Origin: Gammaproteobacteria bacterium
Lineage (GTDB): Bacteria; Pseudomonadota; Gammaproteobacteria; Xanthomonadales; Marinicellaceae
Reading direction: 5' to 3'
Length of the DNA stretch: 55,958 bases
Assembly (NCBI GenBank): GCA_024280395.1
Contig: JAJRQG010000133.1
Location: forward strand, 1-55,958
Both the position numbers and the translations under genes were made by a program. Under the pieces are notes generated by a model, which made no database searches, was not told the origin of the DNA, and saw only the letters and a program-made list of their open reading frames with translations. How positions within the stretch are numbered: the stretch's first letter is position 1; the number at the start of each line of letters is the position of its first letter. Shown in pieces: positions 14,861 through 24,583 of this stretch.

Positions 14861-17800
14861 CTAGAATCTTCTATAAAACGTTGTTCTAGATTTTCAAGTA
14901 CAGTAGTTCCTCTTGCACGGTAATCTATGATTTGACGTCCTTGAGCATCAAAACCATCTAATTCAGCAATACCTAAACCACTAAATCTACTGTTATATAC
15001 TTGACCCCATTTCTTATTCAATAAATTACCTAAGTTTTTAATTGATAAAAATGCGGTTGCTCTGAATCTTCCCATCGCTGGCAATTCTTGCTTAAACTTA
15101 ATGTCCCATATATTAATTCTAGGTGCTTTAAATCCATTTCTTGGAGCAATTTGACCACGGTATTGATCCAAACCTGAGTCTGCTAAAAATGCATCAAATG
15201 CTGCAGCTTCACTAGAATCAGCCATAACAAATTCACCAACATTTGGCACGTAGAAAAGGTCATTAAACGAGACTCCATCACCATTAACATCATTTCTATA
15301 AGTATAGGAATAATTTTCACCATCTGATGAACTCCAAAACAATGAGACAGTTGTTAAAGTATCGCCAAAGAAGTTATTGTCATAACTGGCTTGAAGAGTA
15401 AAGGCATTCGGAATTTCGAAGTCTGAAGCACTTGATTCTGGTGAGTTTGGATTAACTATAGGGCGGTTTCTCCAGTTTGAAATTGCTCGAGAAGACGTTC
15501 CTGGACTTACTTCATTTGTACTTGTGGTAGTATAAGAGCCCTTAACAAAGAAATGTTCTGTTTTCTTTTGTAAACTAACTGTTGCTCGTTTTGTTTCACC
15601 ACGCCCTGTATTACTTAGTTCAATCACATTTCCGTAGGCACGATTTCTATTTACCGCTGTATCAGATCGTCTATTACTCATATCTGTTAATGGATTCTCA
15701 TAATAAGATAAACGGCCATCAGGTAAAGTACCTGTTGGATTTCCCAAATTCAAGTTTGTATAGAAGATACCATTTTGTTGCTTGGTATATTCATATTCAA
15801 CTGAAGCTTGTAAACCATACCAAGGAAGTTCTGCATCTAAAGCAATATTAGATTTGACAACCGTTGGCATTTTAAAACCAGGTCTGATTACATCAACATT
15901 TTGACCCGAAAACGCTCCGCCTGGCTCTACTTGATTTAGACCATTAGGAATATATGCGCCATCATAACCAAAAACTTGATAACTGTTTATGTTTCCGCCC
16001 GGGTTGGAAAAAGGGTTAGATAACCAAACATTTGGAGACCCACCACTAAAGACACCTACACCACCGCGTAATTGCATACTAAGTTCATCACTCATATCAT
16101 AGTTAAAACCTAATCGAGGTTGTAACACGCCTGAATCAATTACATTTTGATTGCTATACCCAAAGGCTTCTTCAAATCCTTGATTTAACAATGGCTTGTC
16201 ATCAGTAGATGGCTTGTCGAAACGTAAACCGTATTGAACAGTCAACTTATCGTTAACTAACCAGTTGTCTTGGATAAATATACCTGTATTAACCCAACTC
16301 CAATCAGCCGCTGGTGTTGGATCATTAGGATCGCTACCAATATTGTATCTAAATCTATTAATATCTCCATTGATGAAATCATCTAAGCTACTGAATCTAT
16401 AGTTACCTAAAGCATCACTTAGGAAAGTATTGTTAATCACATTTTCTTGTATATCAATACCTGCCTTAATAGTATGGTTCCCTACAAAGTAGTTACCCTC
16501 TAAATACAAAGTATTGGTTTCGGTTGATAAAGAGTTGGCATGTCTAAATCTTTCACGTCCAAAAAACACGGTATCTTCATTGGGTCCTACATCTTGTATT
16601 TCTACAAAAGCTAGGTTAGATAAGTCACCAACCACACCTATTGGGGATTTATCATACTGAGAAGTTGAAACACGCAATTCTGTATTAAAACTATCAGACC
16701 AATCACTGTACAAGTTGAAGGCATAAGTATCGTTTTGATAAAAGTTAGCATACCAGTTTGAACTTGCTGACCTTCCAGTACGGAATGTACCTGGAATTCT
16801 TGGGCTCACATCTTCATTGGTGTTGTATTTAAAAGAGGCTCTGTGGTTTTCATTGATTAACCAATCAACTTTTAATAGAATATTTTCTTTAGTTTCATCT
16901 AGAGTTGGCACATTAAATGTACCTATATCAATTCCATATACATCACGTGCAGCATCTGCAACACTCTGAACAACGCTATCAGGAACACTGGTAGATCCAG
17001 GTAATTGAGTTTTAGAAGTCTTTTCATAGCCTAAAAAGAAAAACAACTTATCTTTAATAATTGGGCCGCCAATGGTTGCACTTAATTGTGTGTTCTTAAA
17101 TTCTGGCAAATCTCTTGATAAATCCTGATCACCATATTGGTAGTTTAGAGAGCCAGTAAATTCATTTGTACCACTTTTTGTTACCGCATTTACGTTAGCA
17201 CCTGTAAAATTTGATAATGTAACATCGTATGGAGATAGTTGTACATTCAACTGTTCTATTGTGTCAATATTAAAAGGCTGACCATTTCCAGCAAAACCAT
17301 TTGCCTCTAATCCAAACGGGTCATTTGCGCCCACACCATCAATCGAGAAATTGTTTGAACGATTGTTGACACCTGAAACAGAAAATCCTCCACGATTCCT
17401 CAAATTTATTCTTGAATCTAATCTCAGAAAATCAGTAACATCTCTTGAGATTGTTGGTGCGTTTTCTAATGTTTCCGTACTAATGGATGTTCCTGAGCCC
17501 ATATTATCTGCACTGAATATAGTTTGTCCAACGCGTCCAAATACCACTACTTCTTCTACATCAAATGACTCGGAAGCAATAGCGACATCAACATATTTTA
17601 CTTCGCCTAGATTGATGTAAACATCGTCTTTTTTTCCACTGTTATAACCATCATTGCTGATCGACACGCTGTAAGGACCACCTACACGTAAGCCACGGGC
17701 TTGATAGTTACCGTTGTCATTTGTAGTCAATGTTTTAGTCGAGCCAGTTGGAACGTGTTTAATCACAACCGTTGCGCCTGATAAAACATTGCCTTCTGAA

Positions 17801-17916
17801 TCAGTTACTGTTCCGCGAATGGCAGAAGCAGTGTTTTGAGCATATGATACGCTCGTGGCAGATATTGCTACAATAAATGCAACAAGCAGCCAATTTATTC
17901 GTTTAATATTTTTCAT
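14824..17916 (-). CDS. Oar-like TonB-dependent outer-membrane receptor
   Basis: The 1030-residue protein has a signal peptide ending near SVSYAQ (about 27). A carboxypeptidase-regulatory-like beta-sandwich (about 32-115; IRGTVTDSEGNVLSGATV) follows, then the TonB-box region EEVVVFGR (near 121), a plug with DFLRLDSRINLRNRGG and FSIDGVGAND, and a large barrel ending in QVGIRIDF. This is the OmpA-related/Oar architecture common in Lysobacterales and Alteromonadales. These receptors are often associated with protein or peptide uptake or surface adhesion, but the ligand here is not shown. It is transcribed alone from the region shared with the PhoD-like gene. Confidence 0.92.
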   Translation of the reverse strand: MKNIKRINWLLVAFIVAISATSVSYAQNTASAIRGTVTDSEGNVLSGATVVIKHVPTGSTKTLTTNDNGNYQARGLRVGGPYSVSISNDGYNSGKKDDVYINLGEVKYVDVAIASESFDVEEVVVFGRVGQTIFSADNMGSGTSISTETLENAPTISRDVTDFLRLDSRINLRNRGGFSVSGVNNRSNNFSIDGVGANDPFGLEANGFAGNGQPFNIDTIEQLNVQLSPYDVTLSNFTGANVNAVTKSGTNEFTGSLNYQYGDQDLSRDLPEFKNTQLSATIGGPIIKDKLFFFLGYEKTSKTQLPGSTSVPDSVVQSVADAARDVYGIDIGTFNVPTLDETKENILLKVDWLINENHRASFKYNTNEDVSPRIPGTFRTGRSASSNWYANFYQNDTYAFNLYSDWSDSFNTELRVSTSQYDKSPIGVVGDLSNLAFVEIQDVGPNEDTVFFGRERFRHANSLSTETNTLYLEGNYFVGNHTIKAGIDIQENVINNTFLSDALGNYRFSSLDDFINGDINRFRYNIGSDPNDPTPAADWSWVNTGIFIQDNWLVNDKLTVQYGLRFDKPSTDDKPLLNQGFEEAFGYSNQNVIDSGVLQPRLGFNYDMSDELSMQLRGGVGVFSGGSPNVWLSNPFSNPGGNINSYQVFGYDGAYIPNGLNQVEPGGAFSGQNVDVIRPGFKMPTVVKSNIALDAELPWYGLQASVEYEYTKQQNGIFYTNLNLGNPTGTLPDGRLSYYENPLTDMSNRRSDTAVNRNRAYGNVIELSNTGRGETKRATVSLQKKTEHFFVKGSYTTTSTNEVSPGTSSRAISNWRNRPIVNPNSPESSASDFEIPNAFTLQASYDNNFFGDTLTTVSLFWSSSDGENYSYTYRNDVNGDGVSFNDLFYVPNVGEFVMADSSEAAAFDAFLADSGLDQYRGQIAPRNGFKAPRINIWDIKFKQELPAMGRFRATAFLSIKNLGNLLNKKWGQVYNSRFSGLGIAELDGFDAQGRQIIDYRARGTTVLENLEQRFIEDSRWQAQVGIRIDF

Positions 17917-18213
17917 TTTAAAAGAACCCTTCTTTAAGTTAAATTATATAGATATTCATGCACCCATTGCATGGATACCTCATCTAAACTATTCATCCAA
18001 TGATCAAATTCAAAGGATTAACCCATGCATTTTGTCATAGATGCACGCAGTCTAAAAGACTTTTGTTAAAATTTCGTTACATTAAAAGAATATTGCTCAG
18101 TATCTAATAAAGAATTAACGCTTGCAACATAAAAACACACTTGTCAATATCAATCCCTCAGGCACTCTGATACAATTTATTCTTTATAAATATTTATTTT
18201 TGAGCTTTCAACT
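17917..18213. promoter_or_regulatory. Divergent promoter region, Oar-like receptor versus PhoD-like gene
   Basis: The 297 bp contain no supported gene. TGCATGG (17968-17974) and CCATGCA (18023-18029) form separated inverted arms. I could not choose firm promoter boxes. Confidence 0.35.
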
Positions 18214-19569
18214 ATGAAACAGGTTTTTTTTGTTCTATTATTTTTTTCCAATATTTCCTTGGCTTCTTCTTTAAAATCAGGGCCAATGCTAGGGCACACA
18301 GCCCTACGCGGTGTAAATATTTGGATTGAAACCTATCAACCGGCATTTGTAACCATTAAATATTGGCAAAAAGACACCAATAATCAGAGTAAGCAGAAAA
18401 CAATTCACACCGAATTATCCAACTACAACATGCACACTTTTAAGTTAAACGGACTTCAACCTGGTTTAACATACGAATATCAATTGTGGGTCAATAAAGA
18501 ACCAATGCAAACACCAAACCAATCTTTTCAGTTTAAAACCCAAGAATTGTGGATGTGGCGCAAGGATCCGCCTAACTTCACCGTACTCACAGGATCATGC
18601 AATTTCGAAAATGAAGAGGCCCACGACCGCGCTGGTACGCCTTATGGTGGTGGCTATGAAATATTTGATACCTTGGCCAAACAAGATGCCGACATGATGC
18701 TTTGGTTAGGTGACAACTGGTATTACCGCCCCGTTGACTTTGATGCCGAACAAAACATGATTTATCGTGCCAGCAAAGACAAAGGCAGAGATTTTTTACA
18801 GCCCATTTTTCAAAAATTCCCCAACTATGCGATTTGGGATGATCATGATTTTGGCCCAGATAACAGTGGCGGTTATTTCATTCATAAAGCCAAGAGTTTA
18901 GATATTTTTAAAAAAATCTGGGCCAACCCCAGTTACGGCATGCCTGAAAATCCAGGCACTTACACCAAAGTCCGATTTAACGATGTTGATTTTTTCTTGA
19001 TGGACGACAGATACAACCGCAGCAATGAATCATTGCCTGACGGTCCTGATAAACAGATGTATGGAAGGCAACAATTGTTGTGGCTAAAAAATCAATTGGT
19101 GGCTTCAAAACAACCATTTAAATTTATCGTTGGCGGCAATCAAATGCTCAATGATTACCACAAGTGGGAAGGCTGGGACAAATACCATTACGAAAGAGAT
19201 GCTTTTCTCAATTGGTTGGATGAAGCCAAAATTGAGGGCGTGGTATTTTTAAGTGGCGATAAGCACCACACAGAAATGTTGAAAATACCCAGAAAAAATG
19301 CTTACCCGCTGTATGAACTCACTTGCTCCCCCTTTACCGCAGGTACCCATGAAAAATCGATTGATGATGAGCGTGAAAAACCCACGTTAATTCAAGAAAC
19401 ATTGGTTGGCGTTAAGAATTTTTGTAAATTAAATTTTGAAGGTAAACGCATTGACCGCAACATGACTTTAGAATCGTACAATGTGGACGGGAAATTACTT
19501 TGGTCAAAGAAATTCAAACAAAGCGAATTAACTTATGCACCTTATAGAACCGAAGTAAATGAAAAATAA
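18214..19569 (+). CDS. PhoD-like secreted phosphodiesterase/alkaline phosphatase
   Basis: The 451-residue protein has a signal peptide (MKQVFFVLLFFSNISLASS). An N-terminal fibronectin-like sandwich (about 22-108) precedes the metallophosphatase domain. That domain shows VLTGSCNF, MMLWLGDNWYY, IWDDHDFGPDN, VGGNQML and SGDKHHTE, the metal and phosphate ligand segments of the PhoD family. It probably hydrolyses phosphate mono- or diesters in the periplasm or outside the cell. Export by Tat is not supported, because no twin arginine is visible in the signal peptide. The sensor-kinase gene begins 11 bp before its stop, so the two are translationally coupled. Confidence 0.87.
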   Translation: MKQVFFVLLFFSNISLASSLKSGPMLGHTALRGVNIWIETYQPAFVTIKYWQKDTNNQSKQKTIHTELSNYNMHTFKLNGLQPGLTYEYQLWVNKEPMQTPNQSFQFKTQELWMWRKDPPNFTVLTGSCNFENEEAHDRAGTPYGGGYEIFDTLAKQDADMMLWLGDNWYYRPVDFDAEQNMIYRASKDKGRDFLQPIFQKFPNYAIWDDHDFGPDNSGGYFIHKAKSLDIFKKIWANPSYGMPENPGTYTKVRFNDVDFFLMDDRYNRSNESLPDGPDKQMYGRQQLLWLKNQLVASKQPFKFIVGGNQMLNDYHKWEGWDKYHYERDAFLNWLDEAKIEGVVFLSGDKHHTEMLKIPRKNAYPLYELTCSPFTAGTHEKSIDDEREKPTLIQETLVGVKNFCKLNFEGKRIDRNMTLESYNVDGKLLWSKKFKQSELTYAPYRTEVNEK

Positions 19570-21085
19570 ACCAAAAAATTTAAACATCAACGAATACCAG
19601 AGTATTCGTTATTTGAACCTATTTAGATTATTACTGAGTTTCTTTTTCTTTTCTATCATATTTAAAAATTTTGGGAGTTTTGTTGGATTCTCCTACACTT
19701 TAGACATCTCTAAATTGATTGCTAGTCTATATTTGGCCTTCTCAGTATTGACATGGTTGTTTTCTGTTGCGTATAAGAATAAGAGTTTAACCATTGGCTT
19801 GATTGCGTTGGTTATTGACTTACCTGCAATTATCGCTTTGACTTTATTGTTTGACGGATTAAATGATGGCTGGGTAATTCTTCCTGTGATCACCATAGGT
19901 TCTTTCGCCATGCTCAGCCGCAAACCTTATACAATCATTGCAATGCCTATTTTCGCCACACTACTGTTGTGGTATTTGCCACAGCTATTGGGATTGAACA
20001 ATCTGGGGTCCAACCCTCCTTCTATCTTACTTTATGCTTTAACTTATTTTGCGATTGCATTGGTTGGCATTCGACAATCTCAAAATTACAACCAATCTGT
20101 ATTATTAACTCAGAAACAAAAAACCAGAATCACAAATTTATCACAAATCAACAAACTGATTATCGATCAAATGCAGTCTGGCGTTGTAGCTTTTGATAAC
20201 GAATACGAAATCATCATGATAAATACCATGGCAAATAGATTACTTAACCTATCAAGAAAACAAAAACTGCCAGGATTTTTAATAAAAAAGATCGTTGCTA
20301 CAAACGAGTCTTCACACAAAAGCACAACCATACATGGCGAAGAAGTATTGATCCATGTGATTAATGAAAACAAAAAATCGGGGCTCAATTTGTTGTTTAT
20401 TGAAGAACAAAAACAAATTAACGAAAAGTCATTACAAATTAATCTTGCTTCATTGGGACAACTTTCAGCAACTATTGCACATGAGTTGCGCAATCCAATG
20501 GCGGCCATATATTCTGCTGCTCAACTATTGAACGAATCAGAGAAAATTGACTCTGAAGACAAACCCTTTACTGACATTATTGTCAACCAAGTTGAACGCT
20601 CGAACGAAATCATTGAAGACATCTTATTGATGTCAAAACCACACGTAGCCAATAAAACAACCATTGGTTTATATGATAAACTAACAAAACTAAGAAAACA
20701 GTTGTGTGACCAACACGATTTTGATGAAAGCCATTGTGATATTGAATGCGAAGATGATTCATTGACCATATATTTTGACAACACACATATCACTCAACTA
20801 TTCTGGAATCTAGCTGAAAACGCCCTAAAACACGGCCAAGACAACAAATTATCCATCAGTGTAAGCAATCAAGAGAAATATGTTTTCATCGATTTCGTCA
20901 ATAATGGCCCAGCATTTGAGCCGATTGTCGAAGAGAGCTTATTTACTCCTTTCTTTACTACCCACACCCAAGGCACTGGGTTAGGTTTGTATATTTGTAG
21001 AGAGATGTGCCGATCTAACAACGCAAAATTGGAATATTTAAGATTAGACTTTAAACATGTTTTTAGGATACACGTAGCGAAGTAA
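19559..21085 (+). CDS. pilS: PilS-like membrane sensor histidine kinase
   Basis: The 508-residue protein has about six N-terminal membrane segments (about 25-185), then a PAS-like part (about 195-275). The kinase core has His308 in IAHELRNPMAAIYSAAQLL, NLAENALKHG (N-box) and GTGLGLYIC (G-box). The H-box wording is characteristic of PilS, the sensor that with PilR controls type IV pilin transcription through sigma-54. The usual pilR neighbour is absent; instead it is cotranscribed with a PhoD-like gene, and the only PilR-like gene is about 10 kb away and degenerate. The kinase itself looks intact. Confidence 0.8.
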   Translation: MKNKPKNLNINEYQSIRYLNLFRLLLSFFFFSIIFKNFGSFVGFSYTLDISKLIASLYLAFSVLTWLFSVAYKNKSLTIGLIALVIDLPAIIALTLLFDGLNDGWVILPVITIGSFAMLSRKPYTIIAMPIFATLLLWYLPQLLGLNNLGSNPPSILLYALTYFAIALVGIRQSQNYNQSVLLTQKQKTRITNLSQINKLIIDQMQSGVVAFDNEYEIIMINTMANRLLNLSRKQKLPGFLIKKIVATNESSHKSTTIHGEEVLIHVINENKKSGLNLLFIEEQKQINEKSLQINLASLGQLSATIAHELRNPMAAIYSAAQLLNESEKIDSEDKPFTDIIVNQVERSNEIIEDILLMSKPHVANKTTIGLYDKLTKLRKQLCDQHDFDESHCDIECEDDSLTIYFDNTHITQLFWNLAENALKHGQDNKLSISVSNQEKYVFIDFVNNGPAFEPIVEESLFTPFFTTHTQGTGLGLYICREMCRSNNAKLEYLRLDFKHVFRIHVAK

Positions 21086-21092
21086 ACTTCGC

Positions 21093-21288
21093 AATTGAAA
21101 ATGGAAAGTTGAAAATGGAAAACTAAAATATATAAAAGCCTTTCAAAAACTACAAACCAAAGACATCTTGTTGATTTCACATCCCTAAAGGCGAGACTGG
21201 GCAAGTTAAAGTTTGACTCTTAAGCTTAAACTCACCACATCCCCGCTCTTGATCTTCTTTTTCAATTTTCCATTTTTAATTTTCAATT
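21093..21288. repeat. Inverted-repeat-bounded intergenic element
   Basis: AATTGAAAATGG-type repeats at 21093-21122 face their inverted counterparts at 21261-21288. The 138 bp between contain no gene. An internal stretch (about 21150-21198) resembles a stretch near 49303-49350 in the opposite orientation, sharing AGTCTCGC and TCTTT(T)GGTTTGT. This may be a small nonautonomous or REP-like repeat; I cannot search the genome for more copies. Confidence 0.45.
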
Positions 21289-21290
21289 AA

Positions 21291-22673
21291 CTACAGTTCT
21301 TTCAATCCCGTAATTAGTTCGCTAATCGCATCTTGTGCATCGCCAAACAACATCTTGGTATTGTCCTTAAAGAACAAGCCATTTTGAATGCCAGCAAAGC
21401 CTGTACCGCGACCACGTTTTATCACAATAACATTTTTGGCTAAATCTGTTTCCAAAATTGGCATGCCATAAATGGATGAAGAAGGATCATCGCGTGCCGC
21501 AGGATTGACCACGTCATTTGCACCAATTACTAGCGCAACATCCGTTTGTTTGAACTGCGGGTTGATGTCTTCCATGTCTTCAATCATGTCATAAGGAACA
21601 CCAGCTTCTGCTAGCAACACATTCATGTGGCCAGGCATACGGCCAGCAACGGGATGAATGGCAAATTTAACATCTACGCCATTGTTTGTAAGCAACTGGG
21701 TCATTTCCCACAATTTATGTTGAGCCTGAGCTACTGCTAAACCATAACCTGGAACAATCACTACACGTTCGGCATAGGCCATCATAATGGCAGAATCAGC
21801 ACCTTCAATTTCTTTCATCTCACCTTGGTCACCATCTGCACTTGCAGAATCGCCACCACCCATTGAACCAAACAATACATTCCAAATGCTTCGATTCATG
21901 GCTTTTGCCATTAATTGTGTCAACAAGGTACCAGCCGCACCCACTAACATACCAGCAACAATCATTGCCCAGTTACCCAAAACATAACCCTCGAAAGATA
22001 CAGCAAGTCCAGTAAATGCATTATAAAGCGAAATCACCACCGGCATATCCGCTCCACCAATAGGCAGAGTCATTAGGAAACCTAAAATCAATGCTGCTCC
22101 AAAAAAGATCCAAAGGTTCATCGCTTCCATGTGGCTAAAGGTATAAATACCAAAACCAATTACAGCCAATGCAAAAATACCATTGAAGATATTTTGACCA
22201 GGAAAAGTATAGCGTTTATCAATTAAGCCTTGTAACTTACCAAAAGCAATCAATGAGCCTGTCAATGAAATCGCACCGATAAACACACCAATTAAAGCAA
22301 GTGAAGTTGGAATGCCTGACATCGCGTGTCCATTGGAGACTTTGTATAATTCCATTGCACCAATAAAGGCCGCAGAACCACCACCCATACCATTGTACAA
22401 GGCAACCATCTGTGGCATATCTGTCATGGCCACTTTTTTACCACTGACCCAAGCCAGTACTGTTGCTGAAACCAATGCGGCTAGAATCAACCAATAATTT
22501 TCCATGCCCGGTGTCAAGAAAGTCACAACCGTGGCAATAACCATGCCGAATCCGGCCCAAACAATACCGCCTTTTGCTGTACCTGGCGCTGACATTCTAC
22601 GCAGACCAACGATAAATAATACCGCGGCTATGAAATAACAAACTTTAATCAAAAAAGGGATATATTCACTCAT
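21291..22673 (-). CDS. pntB: NAD(P) transhydrogenase subunit beta
   Basis: The 460-residue protein has about eight or nine membrane helices in the first 270 residues, then the soluble NADP(H)-binding domain III (VVIVPGYGLAVAQAQH, AIHPVAGRMPGHMNVLLAEA, GANDVVNPAA, IVIKRGRGTGFAGI). It forms part of the proton-translocating transhydrogenase that makes NADPH from NADH using the proton-motive force. It is the last gene of the operon; its ATG overlaps the stop of the preceding subunit gene by four bases. Confidence 0.97.
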   Translation of the reverse strand: MSEYIPFLIKVCYFIAAVLFIVGLRRMSAPGTAKGGIVWAGFGMVIATVVTFLTPGMENYWLILAALVSATVLAWVSGKKVAMTDMPQMVALYNGMGGGSAAFIGAMELYKVSNGHAMSGIPTSLALIGVFIGAISLTGSLIAFGKLQGLIDKRYTFPGQNIFNGIFALAVIGFGIYTFSHMEAMNLWIFFGAALILGFLMTLPIGGADMPVVISLYNAFTGLAVSFEGYVLGNWAMIVAGMLVGAAGTLLTQLMAKAMNRSIWNVLFGSMGGGDSASADGDQGEMKEIEGADSAIMMAYAERVVIVPGYGLAVAQAQHKLWEMTQLLTNNGVDVKFAIHPVAGRMPGHMNVLLAEAGVPYDMIEDMEDINPQFKQTDVALVIGANDVVNPAARDDPSSSIYGMPILETDLAKNVIVIKRGRGTGFAGIQNGLFFKDNTKMLFGDAQDAISELITGLKEL

Positions 22674-22987
22674 TTTTTATCTCCTTCGCCTTTTTTCACA
22701 TCTTTCTTCTTTTTCGTCTTAAACATTTCAAGCATGCGTTCGGTCACTACATAACCACCAGCAGCGTTGCCTGCGCCTAAAAATACGGCGATAAAACCAA
22801 ATGTTTTCCCAAGGTCGGTTTCTGCTTGTCCCAATGCTACCATCGCTCCAACCAAAACAATACCATGAATAAAGTTAGAACCTGACATCAAAGGCGTGTG
22901 TAAAACCACAGGCACTTTTGAGATAATTTCATTGCCGACAAATGCCGCCAACATGAATACATAAACTGCTACAAATCCGTCAATCAT
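22670..22987 (-). CDS. pntAB: NAD(P) transhydrogenase subunit alpha, membrane part (alpha-2)
   Basis: The 105-residue hydrophobic protein has three to four helices (FVAVYVFMLAAFVGNEII, TPLMSGSNFIHGIVLVGAMVA, FIAVFLGAGNAAGGYVV) and a lysine-rich tail. It corresponds to the membrane end of PntA, which is a separate gene here as in Rhodospirillum and many other proteobacteria. It starts 1 bp after the alpha-1 stop and overlaps pntB. Confidence 0.95.
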   Translation of the reverse strand: MIDGFVAVYVFMLAAFVGNEIISKVPVVLHTPLMSGSNFIHGIVLVGAMVALGQAETDLGKTFGFIAVFLGAGNAAGGYVVTERMLEMFKTKKKKDVKKGEGDKK

Positions 22988-22988
22988 C

Positions 22989-24134
22989 TTATTTCTCCGC
23001 CGTATCAGGCTTAACCATTGCTGGCTTTACCATTGGATGAACAATTTGCCCATCTTTAGTTACATTGCTCCCTTGCAAAATATCATCTTCCCAATTGATA
23101 GCAAAATTGCCTTCATCGTCTTTCATCAAAGACAATAAATTCCAAACATTGCGTGAATACATTTCACTGGCATGTAAACCAAGTGACCCTGCTAAATTAA
23201 CAGGTCCAATATAAGTCACACCATCTTTTTTAACTGTTTTTCCTTTTTCTGTTAAAGCGACATTTCCGCCACCTTCAGCACCCAAATCAATGACAATTGT
23301 TCCAGGCTTGAGGTTCTTTGTCATCTCTTCAGTTATTAAACGCGGGGCTGGGCGACCAGGAACTGCCGCCGTGGTAATCAACACATCGACTTTTTTCAAG
23401 TACTCTGTCATCGCCTCTTGTTGTTGTTTCTTTTCTTCATCGGTCAATTCGCGGGCATAACCACCCTCTCCAACCGCATCAACACCCAAGTCTAAAAACT
23501 TAGCGCCCAAAGATTGAATTTGTTCAACCGTTTCTGGACGAACATCATAACCCATCACCATCGCACCCAATCGTTTAGCCGTAGCAATCGCCTGTAATCC
23601 AGCCACACCAGCACCAATAACAAAAACTTGAGATGGACGAATGGTACCAGCTGCTGTTGTCAGCATAGGGAAAAATCGGGGAGAGGCAACTCCTGCCATT
23701 AATACCGCTTTGTATCCGGCAACAGAAGCTTGAGACGACAAAGCATCCATGGATTGTGCACGAGAGGTACGCGGTACGAGTTCCATAGAAAAGACCGTGA
23801 TATTTTTCTTATTGGCAATGTCATATCTTTCTTTGTCTGCAAAGGGTGAAATCATACCAACCAAAATCGAACCATCCTTCATTTGTGTAATGGTTTCTGC
23901 AGATGGAGCAGAAATGCAAACATAAACATCAGCACTGGCCAATACTTTTTTTGCATCTTTTTCAATTTGACAATCTTCATAAGCAGAATCAACAAAACCA
24001 GCTTCGGCTCCTGCGCCTGCTTGCATCATCACCTTCCACCCTGCTTTAATCATCTTTTTAGTGGTTTCAGGCACCAAAGCAACACGTTGCTCCAGTTCTG
24101 ATACTTCACTAATAAATCCTACAGTTATTGACAT
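22989..24134 (-). CDS. pntAA: NAD(P) transhydrogenase subunit alpha, NAD-binding part (alpha-1)
   Basis: The 381-residue soluble protein belongs to the alanine dehydrogenase/PNT family. Its N-terminal part has EQRVALVPETTKKM; the Rossmann part has VFVIGAGVAGLQAIATAKRLGA followed by the acidic end VMGYDVRPE, and LITTAAVPGRPAPRLI. It binds NAD(H) as domain I of transhydrogenase. It is the first gene of the operon, read leftward from the region 24135-24254. Nothing unusual is seen in its motifs. Confidence 0.96.
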   Translation of the reverse strand: MSITVGFISEVSELEQRVALVPETTKKMIKAGWKVMMQAGAGAEAGFVDSAYEDCQIEKDAKKVLASADVYVCISAPSAETITQMKDGSILVGMISPFADKERYDIANKKNITVFSMELVPRTSRAQSMDALSSQASVAGYKAVLMAGVASPRFFPMLTTAAGTIRPSQVFVIGAGVAGLQAIATAKRLGAMVMGYDVRPETVEQIQSLGAKFLDLGVDAVGEGGYARELTDEEKKQQQEAMTEYLKKVDVLITTAAVPGRPAPRLITEEMTKNLKPGTIVIDLGAEGGGNVALTEKGKTVKKDGVTYIGPVNLAGSLGLHASEMYSRNVWNLLSLMKDDEGNFAINWEDDILQGSNVTKDGQIVHPMVKPAMVKPDTAEK

Positions 24135-24254
24135 GAGCTATCCTCGTTTATTTTAATCTCACATATTATGCTCGCACAAACAAAACTATGCAAATAAAAA
24201 AACTTTATATTAAGGATAGTAATTGCTTATGTACTAGGCAATTCATCGAGATTG

Positions 24255-24491
24255 TTATTGATTCACATCAGAGTTGATGTGTTGATCTTGAAGTGAATCG
24301 ACGATGCATTTAAACGCCATTGAATGCTTATTTTTATCATTGCTACTGGCGAAAATAACCACGCCTCCGGTTTGTACTAAATGATAACCAACTGGACATT
24401 GAGTCTTTGATTCTGCAGTAGTTTTCTCATCAATATTGGTTGTCGCACAGCCCGAAGTAAAGATGATTAAAATAAATAAAATAGCTTTCAT
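24255..24491 (-). CDS. Small lipoprotein, unknown function
   Basis: The 78-residue protein has a lipoprotein signal peptide with lipobox FTSGC (Cys15). The mature part is hydrophilic, with two more cysteines (QCPVGYHLV, FKCIVD) that could form a disulfide. No family is recognised. It lies between pntAA and the HExxH protein on the same strand, separated by about 120 and 90 bp, and is probably independent. Confidence 0.6.
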   Translation of the reverse strand: MKAILFILIIFTSGCATTNIDEKTTAESKTQCPVGYHLVQTGGVVIFASSNDKNKHSMAFKCIVDSLQDQHINSDVNQ

Positions 24492-24583
24492 AGGCCTTAA
24501 ATCATTTTGAGATAAAACTTTATACTAACACATCACTATTACTTTATCACCCCATTCTCTCTAATCCCAACCAACCCACTAAA

